Assembly (NCBI GenBank): GCA_032622095.1
Contig: CP136063.1
Coordinates: 80,825,980-80,889,979 of the forward strand
DNA: 64,000 nt
Source of the DNA: Siphonodentalium dalli
Lineage: Eukaryota > Mollusca > Scaphopoda > Gadilida > Siphonodentaliidae
Direction of reading: 5' to 3'
Shown here: positions 23,530 to 35,734 of the stretch, piece after piece
Numbering within the stretch: position 1 is the first letter of the stretch
Layout of the letters: each line of letters starts with the position of its first letter
Position numbers and translations under genes: made by a program
The notes under the pieces: generated by a model
What the model saw: only the letters and a program-made list of their open reading frames with translations
Database searches by the model: none
What the model was told of the DNA's origin: nothing

Positions 23530-24330
23530 GACCCGACTTCGTCCGGGCTTTGACCTTGAATTGACCCTTTTGAATGTCAAGGTCAGGTCGGGGTAACGAC
23601 TTGACTCGTCCAAAACACTCCCCGGACAAAAGTAACCCTAGGTATAAAATTTCGTCGAAATCCGTCCGTTTTACCAGATTTGACCTTGAATTGACCATTT
23701 TGAAGGTCAAGGTCAGGTCGGGGTCACGATTTGAGCCGTCGAAAACACTCTCCGACAAAAGCATCCCTAGGTATCAAATTTCGTCGAAATCAGTTAATTT
23801 TGTAATTTAATTTGAGTTAATTCTGCCTTTTAATCAAGAGAAATCATGGTACCCGTCCCGTGATGGTATCCGTCCCTAAAAGAGGTACGTTTGTGGGTAC
23901 CCGTTTCAAGGTGAAGATCACCTCTGGCGGAAAAACTTACCCGATGAAAATCTCCCCCGTTCCTTGGAACCCCTAAGTACGAAGACAGACATAAGAATCA
24001 CACAACACGCTCTCATGTCTGGATACATATCGACACACTCACGACTGGCCCCAGACATAAGAATCACACTACAAGCATGTATACGCTCTTTATCAACGAC
24101 ACTGCGGATACGAACGCTCTTTAACTATCAGCACGATTAACATCACAGTGCCAAGGACGGTCATTTTGGTGACTGGGAGTGGAGACATGGGTGATCAGAG
24201 CTTCTCCAAAACGGCGGTAAACACTGCCCGTGGCTTTTTAACCGTAGATTGGAAATTTGAGCTCAATCGGTCCAGCCGTTTTCCCGGCCATAGCTAACAC
24301 ACAGACAGACAGACGTCCCAAAATATATAT
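23530..24330 (+). mobile_element. Retroposon-like interspersed repeat (degenerate)
   Basis: Starts GTGACCCGACTTCGTCCGGG and contains two ~150-bp units, each with TTTGACCTTGAATTGACC, AAGGTCAAGGTCAGGTCGGG and AAATTTCGTCGAAATC. It ends AATCGGTCCAGCCGTTTTCC, ACACACAGACAGACAGAC and AAATATATATTAGATAC. Such 'cannot choose but translate' peptides (NPRYKISSKSV) and the CAGA-repeat tail are typical of non-LTR/SINE 3' regions in invertebrates. No reverse transcriptase is visible. A doubled CCAGACATAAGAATCACAC lies at about 23984 and 24051, and two CGCTCTTTA motifs at about 24084 and 24114. Confidence 0.5.
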
Positions 24331-24659
24331 TAGATACATATCGCTATTTGAACCCTGCACATATATACTGCTGTGGATTGACATTTTGGTTTTCATACTG
24401 ATATAATCCAAAAATTCACAGGCCGTCGGCGCGCAAACGTTTGACTTACCATATAGACACGAAATTACAGCAACCCCTTGCATGTATGGCATAATTTGCA
24501 GCATGGTTGGGAAGATTAAACATCATGCAGCTTGCTCCGGCAGATTAAATTAAGATTAAACAGATTAAGGCAGATTAATGGTGGACATTATATTAATCTG
24601 TATGTTATAGCAATTTTACTGTTCACCTTTGTCGCGTGCCTACATGTGACCGAAAAGGA
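24331..24659. other. No gene recognised
   Basis: Contains a run of AGATTAA-type words (24541-24600: GCAGATTAAATTAAGATTAA and neighbours) but no larger structure. Confidence 0.4.
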
Positions 24660-27560
24660 TATAAATATAACGAAAGTGCCAATTAAACTGTAGCTCAACT
24701 TGGAGAGGGGGTAATTGCATGCATTACAGTCAATGGAGTGATAAAGAATGCGGAAAGATTAAATGTTTAAGTAATACCAGAGGTCAACACGAAGAGCCAT
24801 ATCAAGTTTAGGATAAATTGGTTGAAGAATGCTGGCTGTAAATATATAGGGTATGCTGAAGTATTTACTATTTAGTGATGCTGGCAGCCATGTTTTTCAA
24901 CGAAATTCGAAAACAAATTATGGCTCCCATCTAGCAGTCATCCGGAAGATCAATATTAGTGTGGTCGTTGGAGAGTTGAACCCGGAATAAATTGGATACA
25001 AGCTGATTTTTGTGTTATTCGACGCAGAAAAACACCAGGAACAACATATCAAAAATCCGCTCATGGGAAAATTCAGGATCCAAGATGGCGTCCATAATGT
25101 CTGTTGTTATCGCAAAATACTGAATTTCTGCGTTAGGTGCTCCAATTAATGCCAAATTCGTAATAAATTGAAATATATACAAACAATGCTTTGTCGTAAA
25201 CCATATCTGTAGAATGTATTTCCCAAAATGGCCGCCAAAATGGACAAAATCGAATGAAATTTACATGTTGTGCAAAATTGAAGAGCTAGTCCTATACGAG
25301 TGAACAAACTCTCGAATTATGCGAGGAAGAATGATTGCAGAGTATAAGAGAAACTTTGATTAGAGATGTACGAAATATCTCTGATGTATCTCACGAGAGA
25401 GCAAGCGAAACCAGGGTCTTATGAAGCGGTTAAATCTTGACTTTTGTACGCCCAGAAACGGAAACATAACGCAGTTTTTTCTGTACTGCTTATCTTGAAT
25501 CGTGTGATATATATGTAATTAAACAGCTAAATGGGATTTAGTAGAGATGTATTGACTATGAGACCTTTTTCTAGAAGCAGAAAAATGTGTACTCCGAGCA
25601 GTCTCACGAATGTGACCGATCATCATTTATTTTGATATCTACAGCATGAAACCTTTAAAAATTAACTGATATAAAACGGTATGAAAGATATTCATATAGT
25701 ACTGGGTAAAATGCGTATATTCCATTGTCCGTGTCTCAAAATAGTGGTCATAGTTGCCTCAGATCAAGTGATAAAACACGAATATTTCGCTTTTATCACA
25801 AGAATGCATGGTGGTATACCATGAACTAAATTTATTAAAACACGAATGAGTACCATAGACTATCGTCAATAAATTCTAAACTTGACCAAAATTGCCTACA
25901 TACTCTGTGACAAAGACTGTGTTTATACCTGGAAATTATATTTGGTTGAATTCACCAAGGCCACATCTACGCGAAACTTACTACGTTTTCTTCAACCGCA
26001 TCACCACGTTTACTCCTTCTCCCTAATGTTACACATAGCTGCTGCACACAGAACCACAATTAATACTATTGCATGAATGTTTAACGTTGAAATAACATCT
26101 TAAACGGTGATCACTCGATATTTAGCATGATTATGTGGGTGGTAATGGTAAGATATTTTCAAACAAAAATATACTGAAAACTAATAGTGTGCATTGCGTA
26201 GCTGCATATTCCAGTTGTAAAGTTGTGATTGAAGTAATTTGAACAAAATTGTCTACTAAGAACACGGTTTGTTAGCAGCATGAAAATTAGTCTTACATAC
26301 AATGTGTGTTGTACCGTCTCTTTGATCTGGTGAGACGCGGTGCTAATCTATTGAAGATATGAGTGTTTCTTTACAGTATAATAAGCATTGCTACAAATAT
26401 GTATTGTTTAATATCACCGGGAGTGTTGACAATTCCGGAAATATAACTAACATTTAGACCGCTAGAGTGTGCACTTAAATTTCGGCGTTACATTCAAAAC
26501 ATAATCATCATGCCGAATGAAACTACCATGAACTGTGAGGTGAAACATTAGTTCGTGTGTTGCATGTCAGATATTATTATTTTTGGCCCGACAATTGGAT
26601 GTTGGATAAGCAGAACACACAAACTTTAAAGACGCAAATCATTGGGGTTTGACTTGCGGTACAGTGGCCAATAAATCCTTCAGATGGATCTGTTTAATGA
26701 TGTGTGTACCTTTAAAGATATTCAACAACCGACTTGTGTATTATCAATACATATTTTCACTCATATGTGGTTATCCAATATGTTGCTTTCTTTGTTGTAT
26801 TGCTTGCAGTTGTGGCCATTTTGACAGCCATTTCATGGCCACGATTGTATGATTTTCTGTGCGTGTCACTCTATTCGCTCCCGTGCTATAATTTAACACA
26901 AACTAGTATAACGGCGTAATTCCGATGCCACAATATATCGTATAATGACTTGTTTCGAGAACTGATGTAGTATAGACAACCATGTTGGACGCCATCTTGG
27001 ATAACAAAGTTTCCCCACAGCGGATTTTTGCGGATTTTGGATATGTTGTTCCTGAGGCTTTTCCGCGTCGAATGACACCAAAATCAGCTTGTATCCAATT
27101 TATTCCGGGTTGATCCCCAAATTCTGCTTCAACGACCACACTATATACAGTTTGGTGATGATTTGACAATGGCTGTGGCCGGTATAATTATGGTGTGCCA
27201 CACGATTTAGTCATGCAAAGAGTAAAATCCAAGATGTCTGCCAGCGGCCATGTTTTTAATCGAAAATCGTTCAAATTCGATTGCTCCTATCTAGAGGTGA
27301 TTCTAAACATAGTCTGTACATTTCAGAACAATTATCCAATAAATGCGGGCTGCAGGGTGTGCTGATTGACTCAAATTTGAAATCCAAGATGGCTGCTAGC
27401 CGCTATGTTTCTTAACGAATTTCGGGAAAAATTGATGGCTCCCACCAAGAGGTTACACCGAATATCCATATGCAGTTTGGTGACGATCGTATGAGAGATA
27501 TTGCCTGTAGGGTGTGCTAAATGGAATTGTTGACGCAGACACGGGCGAGTTGAGCTAATA
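24660..27560 (+). repeat. F5 array d, split by the F9 insertion
   Basis: The left part (24660-24957) has the F5 5' border (AAACTGTAGCTCAACTTGGA, GAGGGGGTAATT) and a decayed monomer. The right part (27143-27560) resumes within a monomer (CAGTTTGGTGATGATTTGAC), has core motifs at about 27231 and 27385, and ends at the F5 3' border TTGTTGACGCAGACACG. Removing 24958-27142 gives one continuous array. Confidence 0.75.
24958..27142. mobile_element. F9: 2.2-kb non-autonomous DNA transposon with ~150-bp TIRs
   Basis: Left end AGTGTGGTCGTTG..., right end ...CAACGACCACACT. Inside these, CCCGGAATAAATTGGATACA, AGCTGATTTT, GTCATTCGACGC, AGGAACAACATATC, AAATCCGC and ATCCAAGATGGCGTCCA recur in inverted orientation, so TIR similarity runs for about 150 bp. 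Flanks are ATATT on the left and ATATA on the right, a probable short target duplication. The 1.9-kb interior has no transposase-like frame. The insertion interrupts an F5 monomer. Confidence 0.8.
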
Positions 27561-27575
27561 CCTTTATGGTAAATA

Positions 27576-27985
27576 ATATGCACTTTAAAGTTCCACTTAA
27601 TTTTCGAGTCACCGATTATTTTGTTTATAGCGTCTTGATGTACGTTTTTAATAACAATCTATGCCATAAAATATGATTAAAATACTATAATTCATCACAA
27701 TTTATGGTTGTGGCTCCCAGAATGCACAGCATTCAAACTAAAAATGTATTTTCAATGGAAGGGGAATAACTCTATTTTTAAGATATAGAGTTATTCCCCC
27801 TCCATTGAAAATAATACAATTTGCACTACAATCCAGATGAAAATTAAGCACAAAAACACGTTGATAACTCAACAAAAACAATTCACGTTTTGGAGCTTCC
27901 TCTTCCAAATGCTACATAGTATGGCATATATTTTTATATTTGTGATCTGGAGGTTCGAAAATTAAGTGGGGCTTTAATATCCTTT
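27576..27985. mobile_element. F11 TIR element with central palindrome
   Basis: Left end TTTAAAGTTCCACTTAATTT, right end AAAATTAAGTGGGGCTTTAA, giving ~25-bp TIRs. A near-perfect hairpin at 27745-27819 (TTTTCAATGGAAGGGGAATA against TATTCCCCCTCCATTGAAAA) lies in the middle. A second, partial relative is at 20.3-21.6 kb. Confidence 0.68.
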
Positions 27986-28439
27986 GGTTGGAATAGAAAT
28001 TTATTATAGAACAGGATTCAATGTGTCGTAAGATATATTTAGATACGTTTAGGTCTTCGATTATACACCCATACGCTGTCAATCATTTAGCTAACCGGAT
28101 AATCTTCGGATTAAGTTTGTATTGCATTAGACCCCACAATGCTTTGTCTCAATTATATTGTTTGACACACGTTTGTTCCATTTGAGTAGACATTTACTCG
28201 ATCAACCTATATTTATATCAGCGACTTTCATGATTCACCATTGTTGAAACAGATCATCTGAGAATAATATAAATATCGTGCGGTGCAATATCGGATCGTT
28301 TCAAGTTTTACCCAGGTATATTGTCTTGGACTCTGTTATATTATCACTAAGCGATCAATCATATCTGAACTTAGTTCAACTTACCCATGTTAACACTTCT
28401 ATGTCGGAAGCTGCGCTGTTTCAGCATAAAAGATCCTTT
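27986..28439. other. No gene recognised
   Basis: AT-rich, with chance frames only. Confidence 0.4.
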
Positions 28440-28648
28440 CCAATGCATTATCTTATATATATGCGAGTCTCCGATATGGAGCCTCGCATTATATAAGAGA
28501 AAGCACTGGCTTACAAGGTCAAGGTAAATATTGTTGGGCCAATGTATTCTCTTATATATGCCCTATGGGCCACTCGCATATATAAGAGAATGCATTGGCA
28601 TAGGGTTTTTCGCAAAATTTCATGAAGCTCCGGTCATGGAAGGGTTAA
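28440..28648. mobile_element. F1 MITE, type b, 5'-truncated
   Basis: Two hairpins in inverted orientation (CAATGCATTATCTTATATAT ... and CCAATGTATTCTCTTATATA ... AGAGAATGCATTGGCATAGG). They are separated by CAAGGTCAAGGTAAATATTG, as in the 37.2-kb copy. The right end is CCGGTCATGGAAGGGTTAA with TTAA at 28645-28648. The left CCCTT terminus is missing. Confidence 0.75.
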
Positions 28649-28735
28649 GTCACTTAAGTGTGAAGTGTGCGTTAGTACTATGACTAACTATTGTAAAGAA
28701 ACCATTCTGCAGATTCTCCTTACCATGCCTCAAAA

Positions 28736-29211
28736 TATGGTGCGGGACATTTGCAGAATGAGGTCCACAGGAGTTAACTTAGTGACGCTTTACCTGCACA
28801 GCGGGCTATAGCATCACTAAACTCATCCTTTGGCGACCTCATTATACATGGCCTCATCCGCTATGGGAGACCTTGACACATATTTAAGTTTCCACATGGT
28901 AAATATGGTGAGGTACACCCGTTGGGTACCTTGATTATGCATTGTGTCGTCTACCAATTTTGGGATACTTTTTATAGAAACTAAACTGAAGAAAAAAAGA
29001 CAAAAAGACAAAAAGACAAAAAAAAATGCCCCAAGAAGTTTCTAAAGAAACTAGAAAATATGTTATTTTGATAATAAAGATGAGACCTAAGCAGAATGAG
29101 GTACCCAGAGGTTGAATTTGGTGATGCTATCCCACTTCGCGGGGTAGCTTCACTAAATGCACCCTTTGTGAACCTCATTCTGCACATGTCCAGCACCATA
29201 TTTTGAGGCCT
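28736..29211. mobile_element. F4 element, copy b
   Basis: The TIR GCCTCAAAATATGGTGC at the left matches the reverse complement of CAGCACCATATTTTGAGGCC at the right. Each side carries an F4 palindrome: GAATGAGGTCCACAGGAGTT against CCTTTGGCGACCTCATT, and GAATGAGGTACCCAGAGG against CCTTTGTGAACCTCATTC. An A-rich AAAGACAAAAAGACAAAAA tract sits between them. Confidence 0.78.
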
Positions 29212-29704
29212 GCTTCCAAACTCCATGCAGCGCCCTCTATCACTGCGATAGATCACTGCCACAAGAATGGTACTTTGCGGACCGATACATCTATTTTTAC
29301 GTATCGTCAATTCGTCGGAACTATATTAGGTCACCTATTATGTTATTTTGACCGCCACAAGTTTGTCATAATGGTAATTCTTTCGGTATTGATAAGAACA
29401 ATATAAACTGAGCCAGACATAGACAATTTTAATCCTAAAATATAAGGACTAAGATCATGTCAGAAATATTTAACAAATGTCCTTGTGGCAGTGGTATCTC
29501 AGTGGAGTTTGGCCTGCTTCTTGCATTGACAAAGAGCAACTGTTGCCACATTTATCTTCATGATATCTTGACTCACCTATTTTCTTATCTTCCCACTCAT
29601 CAAACATCTCGCCAACAATAAATGCGAAGACTATTGTTCTGTGTTTCTTCTCTTTATTCTGATGGGAACAAAATGAGGAGAATAATTACAGGTGGCCAAT
29701 TATT
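29212..29704. other. No gene recognised; short shared repeat at start
   Basis: 29214-29255 (AAACTCCATGCAGCGCCCTC, TATCACTGCGATA) is repeated at 53020-53070. The rest shows nothing supportable. Confidence 0.4.
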
Positions 29705-30167
29705 CACATTCATTAAATATGCATAATCCGAATTAACGCTCGCAAATTACTATTTCCTTGGCTTCGGGGGTAAACAATATTTGATTCCAGTCGAGGAACC
29801 CATCAAAACTCATAGTAATCAGATATCGATTTTTAAAATCTATTATTTTTCACCACCAATAATTTTAAGTGGCCCAGTAAAAGTCTACGAGAAGAAGGTC
29901 TCGGAACAAATTGCGGATGCAGATGGACAACTCTAAATTCAAGTGGCTTTTTTGTGTCAGATAATTGACAAACCGGCAAAATTTCGTTGAACAAAATGTT
30001 GATAAATAACAGGTTTTGGGCAATTTTATACTACAGTTGACTGTGGTTAGCATTATTTTTGGGCAATTAATCGATTATGATAACTGAAGCGGCATTTCAA
30101 AAAATGTTGTTGTTGTTGGAATCTGATGATATGGGGGCCATCGAATCGGAATGAGTACCTTTAACCC
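29705..30167 (+). mobile_element. F3 element, copy e
   Basis: TATGCATAATCCGAATTAAC at the start, then CTTGGCTTCGGGGGTAAACA, GTAATCAGATATCGATTTTT and AAAATGTTGATAAATAACAG, ending ATCGGAATGAGTACCTTTAA. Its start supplies the uninterrupted target sequence for the F2 insertion at 1161. Confidence 0.8.
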
Positions 30168-30295
30168 TTGCTTTACTATATGGATTCTCCCATTAGGTTA
30201 TAAAAGTATACATTGGAATGGTGTAGTATTCATCTAGGGGGATGTTCAGTTAAGAAAAGCAGATGACAGACAGACGAAAGGCAAATACAAGTGCA
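30168..30295 (-). mobile_element. F10 element, reverse copy
   Basis: Read on the minus strand it gives TCTGTCATCTGCTTTTCTTA, ACATCCCCCTAGATGA, CATTCCAATGTATACTTTTA, TAATGGGAGAATCCATATAG and ends GCAAGGGTTAA. It abuts the end of the preceding F3 element directly. Confidence 0.62.
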
Positions 30296-30427
30296 GAAGG
30301 ATTCATATTCTTTGGTGGGAAATGTTTAGATAATAAGTTCAATAAACGGCCTGTTATTATCGGAACATTGCGTATATTTAGTATAGAAAGGGTTAATGCA
30401 TATTTTTACACTATTAGATGTAAGGCT

Positions 30428-30773
30428 GTTTAAAGATGCATAATCCGATTAAGCGCCCCTCAATTACTATTAATTTGGATTCGGGGGATAAAAAATATTT
30501 GATTCGAGTCGAGGAACCCACCTACCAAAGCTCAGAGTTAATAGATATCGATATTTAAAATCTATTATTTTTTACCATCGAGACTTATTAGTGGCCCAGT
30601 AAAAAGTCGACGAGCCCAAGGTATCGGACCAAATTGCGGATGAAGATGGATAACTCTAAAATCAAGAGGCTTTGTGTTGATAATAAGGCCAAATTTCGTC
30701 CAACAACATGTTACGGGCAATTTTATACTATAGTTGACAGTCACTGTGGTTAGCATTATTTTTTGGGTAATTA
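30428..30773 (+). mobile_element. F3 element, copy f, 3'-truncated
   Basis: Starts TTTAAAGATGCATAATCCGA and follows the F3 body through AACAACATGTTACGGGCAAT and GTGGTTAGCATTATTTTTTG. It then stops at the junction with F4 sequence near 30774. Confidence 0.75.
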
Positions 30774-31262
30774 AGTTTCTCTATTATCAAATTTCTATAG
30801 AAAGTTAGATTCTAGTTCTTTTTAGTTTAGTTTCTCTATATACCCAGATTGGCAAACGACACATTGCATAATCGAGGTTCCCAATGGGTGTACATCACAA
30901 AATTCACCATTTGGGAACTTCAATCTGAGTCTATGTCTCTCAGAGCACATGAGGCCATGAAGAATGGGATCCCCAGAGCGTGAATTTGGTTATAGCATGG
31001 ACCGCTGTGTGGTATAGCATCACTAAATTCACCCTCTGTGACCTCATTCTGCAAATGACAGACAGGTGTACATCACAACATTCACCATTTGGGAACTTTA
31101 TTCTGAGTCTATGTCTCCCATAGCACATGAGGCCATGCGGAATGAGGTCCCCAGAGCGTGAATTTGGTGATGTTAGCCCGTTGTGCGGATAGCATCACTA
31201 AATTCACCCTCTGGGAACCTCATTCCGCAAATGACAGGCAAACTAAAACCAGGCTTGGTTGT
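30774..31262. mobile_element. F4 element, copy c (three palindromes)
   Basis: The left part is homologous to 38264-38440 (TTTCTCTATTATCAAATTTC, TTCTTTTTAGTTTAGTTTCT, GACACATTGCATAATCGAGG). A block with AATGGGTGTACATCACAAAA, GAACTTCAATCTGAGTCTAT and two GAGGTCCCCAGAGCGTGAAT palindromes is partly duplicated. The right end is ACCAGGCTTGGTT, equal to the 38.1-kb TIR. The left terminus is lost at the junction with F3. Confidence 0.75.
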
Positions 31263-31852
31263 CCGTTTAGTTTTGTCTCACAGCATTATATACGCGCATG
31301 ACACTCCCGTAATTTCTGGGGGAAACAGAACAAAAATCCATCTCGACGACTCTACAAAGGTCAAGTCACAAAAATAAGAAATACAAGTCTGGAAGCTTGT
31401 TGACAATTAATTTGCCGACCAAACAAGTCTATTTGGAGAACCGGGTACAATAAACAGCATGCAATACTCATCTCTGTCAAACATAGTGTCAATACATGTT
31501 ATTGTGCGGCATATACTGAGTACTGGGAGTGTAGTATAATGACACCATAATTGTATTGACGCGCAATTCAATGGACATTTCCACAGCTGTCAATCATATA
31601 TATATATACTTGTTAGACGTGTTCTCCCAATTAGCGACTGAGTCGGTCGATTGCTTAATAGAAATTTCATTTTTCACCATAATTTTTATTTCCGCGCACA
31701 TTTTCAGTGTTAAATTATCTATTTTCCAACAACTTTGTTGTTGGCAAATCATCATGCACTGCAATTTTCATTTGTGCAACGACGTTGGAATACATCTATG
31801 ATAATAACACTGTTTTTCATATTGAGTGAAACTCGTCATAATTTTCACAATT
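31263..31852. other. No gene recognised
   Basis: AT-rich; an 81-residue chance frame at 31556 has no domain features. Confidence 0.4.
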
Positions 31853-32447
31853 AAAGGGATACTGTACCCAAATGTTGTTGTTGGTTTCTATAGTCTCTGA
31901 GTCGGAGAATAAGGTAACACTTTTTCCATTAATTGAAAGTCTGTTGAGTACGAAGTAGTGTTACAGATGGCAAATTTACCGGAATGCAAAAATACAAATT
32001 GTTGTTGTCGAGTAATTTTTGTACAGTTTTCAACCAAATGCATCAAATAAAAGTTATATTATATATGCATACTAGTCCCATGTACTCATTTATGTTATTG
32101 TATCGTCACTAGTCAGTGAGTGGCTTGAGTTTTCTCCCCGTATCAGCATAATGTTTCAAACGATCGTGTGTGCAATAGGTTTACTAATCCAGTATCCCTC
32201 AATTATAATTTGATTACGTCTTGTACAAGGAAATTCGTATTCTAATTTACGCCATTTTATGGCTCCAGCCATAAATTCAATTTATATTAAATTATTAACT
32301 TTTAAATTTTAAGATAGCCTATTAACCTGAGCGTTTACAGAATACATCTTCGACTCAAATTACTTATGTTTCTATATATTATCGATAATAGATCGTTGTT
32401 ATCACCGGAAATTTATTGAAAATGGCGCACAGTACCCCTTTAAGGGT
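31853..32447. mobile_element. F7 element, copy a (~590 bp)
   Basis: Ends are inverted: TTAAAGGGATACTGTACCCA at the left, ACAGTACCCCTTTAA at the right. The interior matches 38731-39326 over its whole length, for example GAGTCGGAGAATAAGGTAAC, ACCGGAATGCAAAAATACAA, GTATCGTCACTAGTCAGTGA, AGCATAATGTTTCAAACGAT and ATCGATAATAGATCGTTGTT. No coding capacity. Confidence 0.85.
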
Positions 32448-33477
32448 GAAAAGGGTATATTCTCGGGTGCATTATAGCATATAGGCAAGCGCTGTAAAAC
32501 TAATTAAACTATCGCTGCAGGCGCATTGTCTCATAACAACTGTAACATCACCCCATTAACGAATGTGTGTGAATATGCGTGGATCTGATCCTCGCCGAGC
32601 ACAGCATGTCTCATAATACAGACTCTCGTAAATAAAACAGATTTTAGTCCTATTGGATCAGCAACAACAACAATAACAGCAGCAGTATCGGCAACAACAA
32701 CAATAACAACAACAGGAGTTTCTGCCATTACTAGGACATATATCTCCTCCAATTTTTTTCTATGAACTGGACAGAAAATATGTCTAAGTTATTTTAAGAA
32801 CATTACAACATTTTTTGAATGAATCGAATTGTTTAGGAACAAAAATTAAAACGAGTTACAAATGTTGTTTTTGTTACTAGAAGTGGCGCCGGGATGATAT
32901 ATGTCAAGATCATCTTTAAAGTTATTATTCGCAGATCAATCTAATCATAACACATCTGTCTCATAACACAGCTCTCGTAAATAAAACAGAATCGTCCTAT
33001 GTGACATAACTACCCATGCCCTATTATATTTCCATAACTTGGTTCAAGGACATATAACACTACGTGTATATTATATCAATGTTCATATAGGTAGAAACCA
33101 AACTCGAATATCCGTGTTCGGTTCATTTAGGAAACCTCACACATCTTACTCCCAGCCAAGACCTGCAAACAATGAAGACGGCTCCCAAATATGGTCATAG
33201 GAAATGACCATAACAGCGGGACCAGTCCCGATGTGTATTACCAAACACCCCATTATGTATTCACCCAAATGGTATATAAGTAAATGCGATTCACAAGATG
33301 GGATGATTGTCCTATTCCATTTCCGAGCCTCTAATATGTAGAGGCTCGACTACTCTAATACTATAGGGTCATCGGTCTGTCACATTTGTATACACCACTT
33401 GTATATTATTCACGACCTATTAAAGACTTGTACATATCTATGTGTCCATTTACCTCACACCTATTGGATCACCAAAT
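32448..33477. other. No gene; CAA-rich tracts and a small hairpin
   Basis: 32655-32715 is (CAA/CAG)n. 32580-32660 is a diverged early copy of the 33.5-kb repeat unit (GCCGAGCACAGC, CTCTCGTAAATAAAACAGA, CCTATTGGATCA). A hairpin GAGCCTCTA/TAGAGGCTC lies at about 33326-33349. Nothing coding is supportable. Confidence 0.45.
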
Positions 33478-33796
33478 GCTGGGAAGAGATAGGCCAAAGT
33501 TATTACCCTCATATAAATCATAAATATCGATCTATACGTCGATCTGATAGTAGCCGAGCACAGCCACAATAACATGTCTAATAACAAATGCTCTCATAAA
33601 TAAAACACAATCGTCCTATTGGATCATCATCACCATCATCAACAACAAGAACAACAACAACAAGAACAACATCATCATCATCATCATCATTTGATCATCA
33701 TCATCATCAACAACAACAACAGTTATTACTCTCATATCAATAATCAATGTGACGAGCACAGCCACGTTAGCATGTCTAATAACAAATGCTCTCATC

Positions 33797-33836
<40 letters not shown>

Positions 33837-34457
33837 GCAGCAGCAACAACAACAACTTGTGACATCATCATCAACAACAACAAAAACAAGACTTCAGCCA
33901 ATTATAGTAAAAATATTCTAATAATTATTTTCATAGAACCGCACAGAAAATGCGGCCACATTATTTTATGAACATTACAACTTGTTTTGAATAGAAATCA
34001 ATTTTTTTTTAAACGTTTGTAACACCAGCTGTTTGTTTAGGAATAAAAATGCTGGGAAGAGATAGGCCAAAAGTTATTACCCTCATATAAATCATCATTA
34101 TCGATCTATACGTCGATCTGATAGTCGCCGAGTACATCCACATTATCACGTCTAATAACAAATGCTCTCATAAATAAAACACAATCGTCCTATTGGATCA
34201 TCATCACCATCACCAACAACAAGAACAACAACAACAACATCATCATCATTTGATCATCATCATCAACAACAACAACAACAACAGTTATTACTCTCATATC
34301 AATCATCAATGTGACGAGCACAGCCACGTTAGCATGTCTAATAACAAATGCTCTCATCGTCAACAACAACAACAGTTATTACTCTCATATCAATCATCAA
34401 TGTGACGAGCACAGCCACGTTAGCATGTCTAATAACAAATGCTCTCATCATCAACAA

Positions 34458-34488
<31 letters not shown>

Positions 34489-34845
34489 TTGTGACATCAT
34501 CATCAACAACAACAAAAACAAGACTTCAGCCAATTATAGTACAAATATTCTAATAATTATTTTCATAGAACCGCACAGAAAATGCGGCCACATTATTTTA
34601 TGAACATTACAACTTGTTTTGAATAGAAATCTATTTTTTTTTAAACGTTTGTAACACCAGCTGTTTGTTTAGGAATAAAACTGCTGGGAAGAGATAGGCC
34701 AAAAGTTATTACCCTCATATAAATCATCATTATCGATCTATACGTCGATCTGGGATAGTCGCCGAGTACAGCCACATTAGCATGTCTAATAACAAATGCT
34801 CTCATAAATAAAACAGAATCGTCCTATTGGATCAATAGTCGACAA
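33478..34845 (+). repeat. Triplicated block with CAA/ATC microsatellites
   Basis: A unit beginning GCTGGGAAGAGATAGGCCAA starts at about 33478, 34050 and 34682. Each includes CGATCTATACGTCGATCTG, CTAATAACAAATGCTCTCAT and TAAAACACAATCGTCCTATT. The first two continue into long CAA and ATC runs, ACTTCAGCCAATTATAGTA and TTTGTAACACCAGCTGTTTG; the third is cut short. Near-identical diverged segments imply recent duplications. Poly-Gln, poly-His and poly-Leu frames here are artefacts. Confidence 0.85.
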
Positions 34846-35131
34846 GGTCTCTCCACAAAGTCGATTTGGGGATAAAATTGTTTATGTCTAACTTGAAGTG
34901 ACTCTTGTTGCAAATAGCATTACATAGCTCTTTGTATTCGCGGAAGCATCGATTTTGACGACAGATTTATATTTCCAGCTGATACTTACAGAATTGAGTA
35001 GAACTTTGACTTGGGTTTGCCTTTGATGATCAGATTCGATCGACTTAACTGAATTCCTCAAGGTCCGGTCTCAGAATAGATGGATGGAAGTCTGTTCCGT
35101 GTAGACAGACAGCTTTAGAGCCATGCATATG
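34846..35131. other. No gene recognised
   Basis: Unique sequence between the triplicated block and the F8 element. Confidence 0.35.
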
Positions 35132-35627
35132 CACGGTGGGGAATCACGTGGTTTCGAGTTGATGAGTATCACGCATTCAAAATGGCCGAGGCGATCTAAA
35201 ACTCGGCCAGAAGCGAGGAAAAAAGGTAATAAACTAAGATATGACATATTACATACTATTTTGACAGCTATAAGCATATGCTATACTATTTTTTCAACAA
35301 GCGGATACCTCATTTATGTCCAAATTCACATTTGTTTGCTCTAACATTCTGACCAAGTTGTCAGTCGAAGAATTTTCCATGATGCATGGACTGGTTTATT
35401 CCACGCACCTCCGACTTGCAACTTTGGTCAGAATGTTATAGAAAACCACTAAGAATTTCAAAACAAATATGGTATCAACTTGTTTCAAAAATAAACCAGC
35501 ATATGCTCGTAACAGTCATACTGCTATATGTTTTGTGTCAGTTCCTCGTATATTATGACTTTTTGCGTTTGCACATTTTGAATGCGTGATACCCACCAAC
35601 CTCGAAACCACGTAATTCCCCACCGTG
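35132..35627. mobile_element. F8 element, copy a (~496 bp, ~55-bp TIRs)
   Basis: Left end CACGGTGGGGAATCACGTGG, then TTTCGAGTTGATGAGTATCA and CGCATTCAAAATGG. The right end is the reverse complement with few changes (AATGCGTGATACCCACC ... AATTCCCCACCGTG). An inner inverted pair AACATTCTGACCAAGTT/AACTTTGGTCAGAATGTT lies at 35345-35435. A shorter copy is at 53.8 kb. Confidence 0.82.
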
Positions 35628-35734
35628 ATAGGGGATAGCAATGGGGGTGCTCGCAAACTCAAGATTTCGAACTGGGCCGCGCCGTCAGGCGAATAAAATT
35701 TCCATTTATAAAGATGACGAATCCGATGGAGATT

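Noticed and set aside
24958-27142. LTR retrotransposon
   Set aside because: The terminal repeats are inverted, not direct, and there is no gag/pol-like sequence between them.
33616-34553. Poly-Gln/poly-His proteins
   Set aside because: Translation of CAA and ATC microsatellites in a tandemly duplicated non-coding block.
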